Shown here: positions 7,339 to 13,404 of the stretch, piece by piece
Layout of the letters: the number at the start of each line of letters is the position of its first letter
Position numbering within the stretch: the first letter of the stretch is position 1
From: an uncultured Collinsella sp.
GTDB lineage: Bacteria; Actinomycetota; Coriobacteriia; Coriobacteriales; Coriobacteriaceae
Length of the DNA: 13,404 bases
Direction of reading: 5' to 3'
Assembly: GCA_900549085.1 (NCBI GenBank)
Contig: URMO01000059.1
Location: 1 to 13,404 of the forward strand
Translations under genes and position numbers: made by a program
The notes under the pieces: generated by a model
Told to the model about the DNA's origin: nothing
What the model saw: only the letters and a program-made list of their open reading frames with translations
The model's database searches: none

Positions 7339-7353
7339 GTTGGAGGAGAACGC

Positions 7354-8262
7354 ATGCGGCCCGGGGGAACTCAGACAAAGCATGGCGCCGCGGTGCGCAT
7401 GCGACGCCGGCTGGGCCTGGCGCCTCGGGCGTGTGTGCTGCTGTCTTGCTCGCTCGTGCTGGTCATAGCCGGTGTTTCGGCTTATGGCATGACGGTGCCG
7501 TCCATGGTGCAGGCGCATGCTGCGCGTGAGCTGCATATTGGGCGCAAGGCCAAAAGCGACTTGGGAACGACAACTGGATATGCGTGGGCGAGCGTGGTCG
7601 GGCGCACCGTGTTTGGCGTCGATTCCGCGGACGAGGGCGAGCAGGCGTCCAACGAGATCACGCTGGCAAACGGCAAGACCATCGTGCTCACCAACACCAA
7701 GGTCATTACGAAGCTTTCCAATAACAGCGTGGCTTCTGTCGTTAACAAGGCGGAGCAGCAGAAGGAGCAGGATACGCAACAGACGGGCAAGCCCGGCGGC
7801 TCGGACGGGTCCGGTTCTGGCACCGGTTCGTCGAGCTCGGGCGGCGGTTCCGGTTCGGGCTCCGCCTCTGGCGGTGGATCTTCGAGTGGTGGCTCGACGG
7901 ACGGCGGTACCGGCGGCGATATGGGCTCGGGTGGCCTCTCGGCTGCCGAGGAGGAGAGTATTCACAGTTGGCTCGTGACCAAATACAACATGCTCGATGG
8001 CTATGTCGCCCGCGCCAACAGTGTGGTTTCGACCTATAACGCTACGGGCGATACCGGACCGTGCGACACCCTGGCCAACGATATGTTTGTTATCCGTGCC
8101 GAGTTCGGTCGGCAAAGGTTCTCGACCAAATCTAAGTGGTATCGGCAGTATGCCAATCTGTGGGGCTGCTATACCAACCTGTGTCAATGGGTTGGACACT
8201 ATGGCGACGACGACGTTGCGCTCAACAACTTCAACACCAATGTGGCGGCGATCGCCCTATGA
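7354..8262 (+). CDS. Membrane-anchored extracytoplasmic protein with Gly/Ser linker, unknown function
   Basis: The 302-aa product begins with a basic stretch (RMRRRLGLAPR) and one hydrophobic segment (about 26-45) with the look of a signal anchor or uncleaved signal peptide. Outside the membrane follow a domain of about 100 residues (contains GYAWASVVGRTVFGVD and ITLANGKTIVLTNTKVITKL), a Gly/Ser linker of about 50 residues (about 146-195), and a C-terminal domain of about 107 residues rich in Tyr, Trp and Asn with three Cys. I do not recognise either domain. GGAGGAG ahead of the ATG at 7354 decides the start; the frame stays open upstream but without a ribosome site. Its stop overlaps the next start (ATGA), so it is translationally coupled to the kinase. 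It may be a ligand- or wall-sensing partner of the kinase (inference from position). Confidence 0.8.
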   Translation: MRPGGTQTKHGAAVRMRRRLGLAPRACVLLSCSLVLVIAGVSAYGMTVPSMVQAHAARELHIGRKAKSDLGTTTGYAWASVVGRTVFGVDSADEGEQASNEITLANGKTIVLTNTKVITKLSNNSVASVVNKAEQQKEQDTQQTGKPGGSDGSGSGTGSSSSGGGSGSGSASGGGSSSGGSTDGGTGGDMGSGGLSAAEEESIHSWLVTKYNMLDGYVARANSVVSTYNATGDTGPCDTLANDMFVIRAEFGRQRFSTKSKWYRQYANLWGCYTNLCQWVGHYGDDDVALNNFNTNVAAIAL

Positions 8263-10103
8263 CGAACGACCTCGCTTCTACGGCAGCCCAGCCGCTCAAC
8301 CGTGATCCCATGGTGGGCCTGCGCCTGGCGCGCATCGACGGGTTTGAGCCGGCCGTCGCCCTGGGTACGGACGAGCTTCCCGCCTACCTGCGCCGGTTTA
8401 CGATGCTGTTTGCCGATGACGCCACCATGCGCCGCGGCGGTATCGGCCGTGTGACGCGTGCCGTCAACGCGCAGGGCGAGGCCGTGGCGCTCAAGCAGCT
8501 CATCTTGCCAACGCGCGACGAATTTGATGACGATGTCGCCCACGAGGCGCTGGTCACCAAGTTCAAGGCGGCGTTTCGCGAGGAATATGAATGCCATCGT
8601 GCCCTTTCGGGCCTTAAGGGCTTTCCCCGCTTATACGGGTGGGGCGAGGTCGACGGCGTGCCCGTGATCGTCATGGAGTGGGTCGAGGGCGAGACGCTCG
8701 CTCGCCTGCGCTCGCGCCTTGCCGTGGACGATGCCGGGCGTCTGTCGCCGCTCGTGGCGGCGCGCCTGGGTCGCGACCTGTTCGATCTGCTCTGCCGCAT
8801 GAGCTTGGTAGGCGAGGGGTTCGTCCATCGCGATATCTCGCCCGCTAATATTATGGTGCGCACGGCGCGCCTGCCGCTCGACCGACAGCTTGCCGAAGGC
8901 ACCTTCGACCTGTGCTTGATCGATTTTGGCTCGTCGCTGGCGCTCGAGCCCGCCTCTGCGGTGGCCGGCACCGGCGGCAAGGCGTCGTTTACCGAGCGCT
9001 ATGCCACGTTGCGCCGTGCGACGGTGGCCTACGCCCCGCCCGAGATGCTCACCGACGATATCCCCGACCTGCACATGCTTCGCATGTCGCCGGCGATCGA
9101 TGTCTACGCAGCGGCGAGTACGGTCTACGAGCTCATCGCCGGTGTCGCGCCGTACGAAGTAGCGCCGGGTGCGTCGGGTACTTCGGGCTCGCGCAAAAAG
9201 ACACGCGATATCGCCAGCCCTTATCGCCTCAAGATGGATACGCTGCCCGATTATCCCGTCGGCGCCCACGCGCCCGGCTGCGACTTGACGCAACTGCTGC
9301 GACGCGAGCCCGATGTGGCACTTGCCGCGGCCGAACAGGCTCAGCAGCTGGGGCTCGATCCAAATTCCGAGGATCTGCGCGATGCGCTGGCGTTTGTCGA
9401 CGCTCAGCTGTTCGATGTGGTGATGGCCTGCCTGTCCTGCCATCAGGAAGATCGTCCCGAGCCGGCTGCGGTGGAAGCGGCGCTCTCGGCATTTTGCGAC
9501 CACTATGCGCAAAATGTCGCCCGCTCGCTTCGCGCCGAGCCGCTCACACCCTGTCCCATGGACGCGTCCGGCCGCGTGGTCCGTCGAGCTGCGATGATCG
9601 GCGCTGCGTCTGCCTGCGGCCTCGTATGGGCCGTTGTGGTGGTGTCGGTGGCACTGCTGGCGTCTGGTGCTCGTGCGACGGTTGCCGTGGGGTACATTTC
9701 GTGGTCCGGCACGCTGCCGGGTATCGTTGCCGCGCTCGCGCTGGCACTGCCGGGCATGGCGGGCATTGTCGCCGGCGCCATGGCGCGCGATCGTCGCACG
9801 GGGTTCCTGCATGGCGTACTGGCGCTTTCTGCCTGCGAGGTTCCGGTGCTGATCGCGGTTGCATGCACCGTGTTTTCCCAGCGCGCCGTAGCGAGCGGCT
9901 TTGTTGCCGCCTTAATTGCAACATACACGCTCGTATGGTTTTTGCTGTCGATGGGTTTTGCCTTTGAGCTTCCCGTCGCGGCGCCGCGGCGCACAAAAAC
10001 CCAGACGGTGACGCCGCTTGCCGGTGGTGCCGCGGCGGTTCGCGCCTTTGTCGGGACGACCGAGACGTCGTCCGATACGAGTTCAACGACCAAGGAGGTC
10101 TAG
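8259..10103 (+). CDS. Membrane Ser/Thr protein kinase with four-helix C-terminal region
   Basis: Predicted cytoplasmic kinase domain followed by a membrane domain, 614 aa. Seen: a modified glycine loop RRGGIGRV (58-65), VALK lysine 79, acidic helix C region (KAAFREEYE), catalytic HRDISPAN (190-197), IDFGSS with DFG 222-224, APPE (259-262) and a long C-lobe insertion with GTSGSRKK near 305-315. All catalytic residues are present, so it should be active, and unlike the other kinase it is an RD kinase. About four hydrophobic helices span residues 446-573. The last 40 residues are rich in Thr and Ser (TKTQTVTP, TETSSDTSSTTKEV). The start is the ATG overlapping the stop of the previous gene. An FHA gene follows after three bases, implying that phosphothreonine made by this kinase is read by its neighbour. 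Confidence 0.9.
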   Translation: MTNDLASTAAQPLNRDPMVGLRLARIDGFEPAVALGTDELPAYLRRFTMLFADDATMRRGGIGRVTRAVNAQGEAVALKQLILPTRDEFDDDVAHEALVTKFKAAFREEYECHRALSGLKGFPRLYGWGEVDGVPVIVMEWVEGETLARLRSRLAVDDAGRLSPLVAARLGRDLFDLLCRMSLVGEGFVHRDISPANIMVRTARLPLDRQLAEGTFDLCLIDFGSSLALEPASAVAGTGGKASFTERYATLRRATVAYAPPEMLTDDIPDLHMLRMSPAIDVYAAASTVYELIAGVAPYEVAPGASGTSGSRKKTRDIASPYRLKMDTLPDYPVGAHAPGCDLTQLLRREPDVALAAAEQAQQLGLDPNSEDLRDALAFVDAQLFDVVMACLSCHQEDRPEPAAVEAALSAFCDHYAQNVARSLRAEPLTPCPMDASGRVVRRAAMIGAASACGLVWAVVVVSVALLASGARATVAVGYISWSGTLPGIVAALALALPGMAGIVAGAMARDRRTGFLHGVLALSACEVPVLIAVACTVFSQRAVASGFVAALIATYTLVWFLLSMGFAFELPVAAPRRTKTQTVTPLAGGAAAVRAFVGTTETSSDTSSTTKEV

Positions 10104-10106
10104 GCC

Positions 10107-11045
10107 ATGGCATCTCAAATCAAGCTCACCCCGTGCGGAGCCATGTTCGACATCTTTAAACGCGCAGCGCACCTGAGCCATATCGAGCTATGTGGCATGG
10201 TGCTTTCGAGCCGTCCGCTGGCCGATGGCCGCAGCCCCCAGAGCCGCGCCGCCGATCGCTCCTGGGTCTCGCGCTTTATCGTGCGCGCTCCGGTCGGCAC
10301 GCTGCAGGAGCGCTATTTTGCCGATTACGGCACCTCGGCCGCGCGCATCATGTCGCATCTTGCCCTGCGCCGCCGCAATCCCATGAATGCCACGGCGGTG
10401 ATCAACATGGTGTGCGGGCCCGCCGGCGAGCCCATGGTGCGGGCGCTCGAGGAATGCCATCAGGATACGAGCCTCTACCGCAATGCGGTCGAGCGACTGT
10501 CGCAGGCGGCGGAGCTTATGCCCGCCGAGCGTGCTGAGGCCGTGCTGGTGCTGTTTGTCGCCGTCGGCTGCTCGGCGGATGTTCGATCCTCGGTGACCTA
10601 TGCCATCGACTACGCTCATGCGACCTGCGGCGGCGCCACGTCGACGCCGCGCTCGCTGAGCACCTCGACGGTCACGGGCGATCACGAGGCGGCGCCTGCG
10701 CATCCGCTGGGACTGCTGCGCGTGCAAAACGGTTACGTGGTAAGTGCCCCGCGCTGGATTCAGCCGAGCGAGCAGGGCGTGGAGATCGGTGCGCTGGCGA
10801 CGGGGGAGGGCGATATCACCGATGTGGGCGATGACGTTTCGGCTCGCCATGCCCACGTGTGGTGCGATGACCAAAATGTCTGGTACGTCGAGGACCTGTC
10901 GTCCACCAACGGAACCGTGGTGGTAAACGGCGCGACGAACGTCTGCACCCAGGTCGAGCCCGGCCGCTCCGCTCAGCTCAACCCCGGTGACGAGCTCAGG
11001 CTCGGCGAATCCACCACCTACGCCATTCTCCTCGGCGCTCTCTAG
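10107..11045 (+). CDS. FHA-domain protein
   Basis: Likely phosphothreonine-reading partner of the kinase just upstream. The 312-aa product has an N-terminal part of about 190 residues that I do not recognise (mostly helical, e.g. MVRALEECHQDTSLYRNAVE), then a Ser/Thr-rich linker, then a C-terminal FHA domain from about 213. The FHA hallmarks are present: a degenerate EIG start near 225, SARH near 244 and SSTNGTVVVNG near 264, which supply the Ser, Arg, His and Asn of the phosphopeptide pocket. AAGGAGG (10092-10098), inside the end of the kinase gene, is eight bases before the ATG, showing tight coupling. Cytoplasmic: no signal peptide or membrane helix. The operon ends here at a long inverted repeat. 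Confidence 0.9.
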   Translation: MASQIKLTPCGAMFDIFKRAAHLSHIELCGMVLSSRPLADGRSPQSRAADRSWVSRFIVRAPVGTLQERYFADYGTSAARIMSHLALRRRNPMNATAVINMVCGPAGEPMVRALEECHQDTSLYRNAVERLSQAAELMPAERAEAVLVLFVAVGCSADVRSSVTYAIDYAHATCGGATSTPRSLSTSTVTGDHEAAPAHPLGLLRVQNGYVVSAPRWIQPSEQGVEIGALATGEGDITDVGDDVSARHAHVWCDDQNVWYVEDLSSTNGTVVVNGATNVCTQVEPGRSAQLNPGDELRLGESTTYAILLGAL

Positions 11046-11051
11046 CCAGTC

Positions 11052-11158
11052 CTGCCAAATGATCCCTTGGGGACGGAGGAAAACGGATCACCGGGGTCGA
11101 ACGCCTCTTCGGTGATCCGTTTTCCTCCGTCCCCAAGGGATCATTTTGTTCCCGGCAG
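11052..11158. repeat. Long perfect inverted repeat (37-bp arms, 16-base loop)
   Basis: Left arm 11057-11093 and right arm 11110-11146 are exact reverse complements, with loop GGGTCGAACGCCTCTT. After a seven-base bulge on the right the pairing resumes (CTGCC 11052-11056 with GGCAG 11154-11158). Each arm holds a GGGGACGGAGGAAAACGG block flanked by TGATCC- and GGATCA-type ends. It sits directly behind the FHA stop and would end the transcript as a very strong hairpin. Arms this long and perfect exceed a normal terminator and suggest a dispersed palindromic element (REP- or MITE-like). No transposase gene lies in the window. Confidence 0.9.
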
Positions 11159-11166
11159 TCACCCGA

Positions 11167-11225
11167 GGTAAACCTTTACCGGCCACCTATATTTGCCGAA
11201 ATATGGCTTGACGGCGGGGTACAAT
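11167..11225 (+). promoter_or_regulatory. Candidate promoter with two operator-like dyads ahead of the PFOR-type gene
   Basis: A -10 hexamer TACAAT (11220-11225) gives a predicted start near 11232. The -35 region is poor, but is covered by the dyad ATATTT-GCCG-AAATAT (11189-11204). A second dyad, GGTAAA-CC-TTTACC (11167-11180), lies further upstream. TTGACG at 11208 is too close to the -10 to be its -35. Dyads here suggest control by dimeric regulators, identity unknown. Confidence 0.42.
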
Positions 11226-11506
11226 AAACCCGCATGCGGATTTCCGTTGCGGGCGCCTCCCATCGCCGGGGCGTGCCCGGGAGCATCCGGCATGCGGCCT
11301 TTGCGGCGCCCGGTCATGTGCAAGACGGGTAGCTGGGCCTGTGGAGCGCGTGCAGCCCTCCTCGCCTTGGCATGCCTTCTCTCCACGCCATGTACCTGCT
11401 GCTCAGTCTGCCTGCCAGATGATTGGAAGCAACAGCGAAAATCCCATCACGCCAATATCCCGGCGATCGCCGGGGCCTGTATACCTATATGAGAGGAGAG
11501 GGGTAT
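11226..11506 (+). other. Long structured leader of the PFOR-type gene
   Basis: About 275 bases from the predicted transcription start to the ATG, without a supported gene. Possible stems: CCCGCA/TGCGGG (11229-11234 with 11248-11253) enclosing CGGA/TCCG; CTCCC/GGGAG (11257-11261 with 11279-11283) enclosing GGGC/GCCC; GTGGAG/CTCCAC (11341-11346 with 11381-11386) enclosing GCGTGC/GCATGC; and the palindrome at 11459-11474. The ribosome site GAGAGGAGAGGGG lies just before the ATG. It matches no riboswitch that I can recognise. Confidence 0.4.
11459..11474. repeat. 16-bp perfect palindrome in the leader
   Basis: CCCGGCGATCGCCGGG is fully self-complementary and ends 16 bases before the purine-rich ribosome site of the PFOR-type gene. 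It could form a stable hairpin in the mRNA or an operator in the DNA. Confidence 0.5.
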
Positions 11507-13344
<1,838 letters not shown>

Positions 13345-13348
<4 letters not shown>

Positions 13349-13404
13349 GCGAGACGATCCAGCGGACCAAGCTCTACGAGGACGTGACCGAGCGCATGCT
13401 CGAC
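13345..13404 (+). CDS. Probable GntR-family regulator, N-terminal 20 codons (cut by window end)
   Basis: The ATG overlaps the TGA of the preceding frame (ATGA), so it is coupled to the cyclodeaminase-family segment. The visible peptide MSETIQRTKLYEDVTERMLD has the LYEDVTERML pattern that begins the winged-helix domain of GntR regulators, especially the FadR type. Such regulators often sit beside the catabolic genes they control. Only 20 residues are visible, so the call is tentative. Confidence 0.5.

Noticed and set aside
7165..7353. Upstream extension of the anchored-protein gene
   Set aside because: The frame is open, but there is no ribosome site, and it would run through the dyads, the promoter and the terminator-like hairpin; GGAGGAG before 7354 decides the start.
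11402..11440. String resembling the conserved apical part of SRP RNA (CCTGCCAG...GGAAGCAACAGC)
   Set aside because: The asymmetric loop and GNAR tetraloop pattern are not properly formed and no pairing stem flanks it.
11193..11492. 99-codon open frame in the PFOR leader
   Set aside because: No ribosome site, overlaps the predicted promoter, and the composition is not protein-like.

Overview
The window is GC-rich, densely coded DNA from a high-GC Gram-positive anaerobe. The best fit is the Coriobacteriia, of Collinsella type. That placement is an inference: the evidence is a pyruvate:ferredoxin oxidoreductase-type start at the right end, a dnaX/ybaB/recR block, Ala/Pro-rich protein linkers and paired membrane Ser/Thr kinases. 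No 16S rRNA or tRNA gene is present to test it.

Left part (33-2735, minus strand): a Ser/Thr protein kinase with a large polytopic membrane tail, and upstream of it a YcxB-like membrane protein with a lysine-rich tail. Middle part (2851-7110): dnaX (clamp-loader subunit), then ybaB and recR, a replication/repair block seen in many bacteria. Here the block is interrupted by a small AT-richer membrane-protein gene on the opposite strand and about 340 gene-free bases.

Right-middle part (7354-11045, plus strand): a tightly packed three-gene operon. It encodes a membrane-anchored extracytoplasmic protein with a Gly/Ser linker, a second membrane Ser/Thr kinase (ATGA overlap with the first gene) and an FHA-domain protein (3-base gap). 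This looks like a sensor / kinase / phosphothreonine-reader signalling module. Ahead of it lie two similar dyads about seven helical turns apart, an extended -10 promoter, and a terminator-like hairpin between that promoter and the ribosome binding site. The operon is followed by a 37-bp perfect inverted repeat with a 16-base loop.

Right end (11159-13404): a long structured leader precedes an unusual open frame. Its first ~360 residues are the N-terminus of pyruvate:ferredoxin oxidoreductase (NifJ/PFOR). At a KVVGG motif the frame switches, still open, to the C-terminal ~250 residues of an ornithine cyclodeaminase/mu-crystallin family enzyme. It ends in an ATGA overlap with the first 20 codons of a probable GntR-family regulator. 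This is either a true recombination product or an assembly chimera joined at a short shared sequence, and it is the most important point to check. Apart from that junction, the most promising candidate for an undescribed system is the anchored protein-kinase-FHA operon with its palindromic control region.
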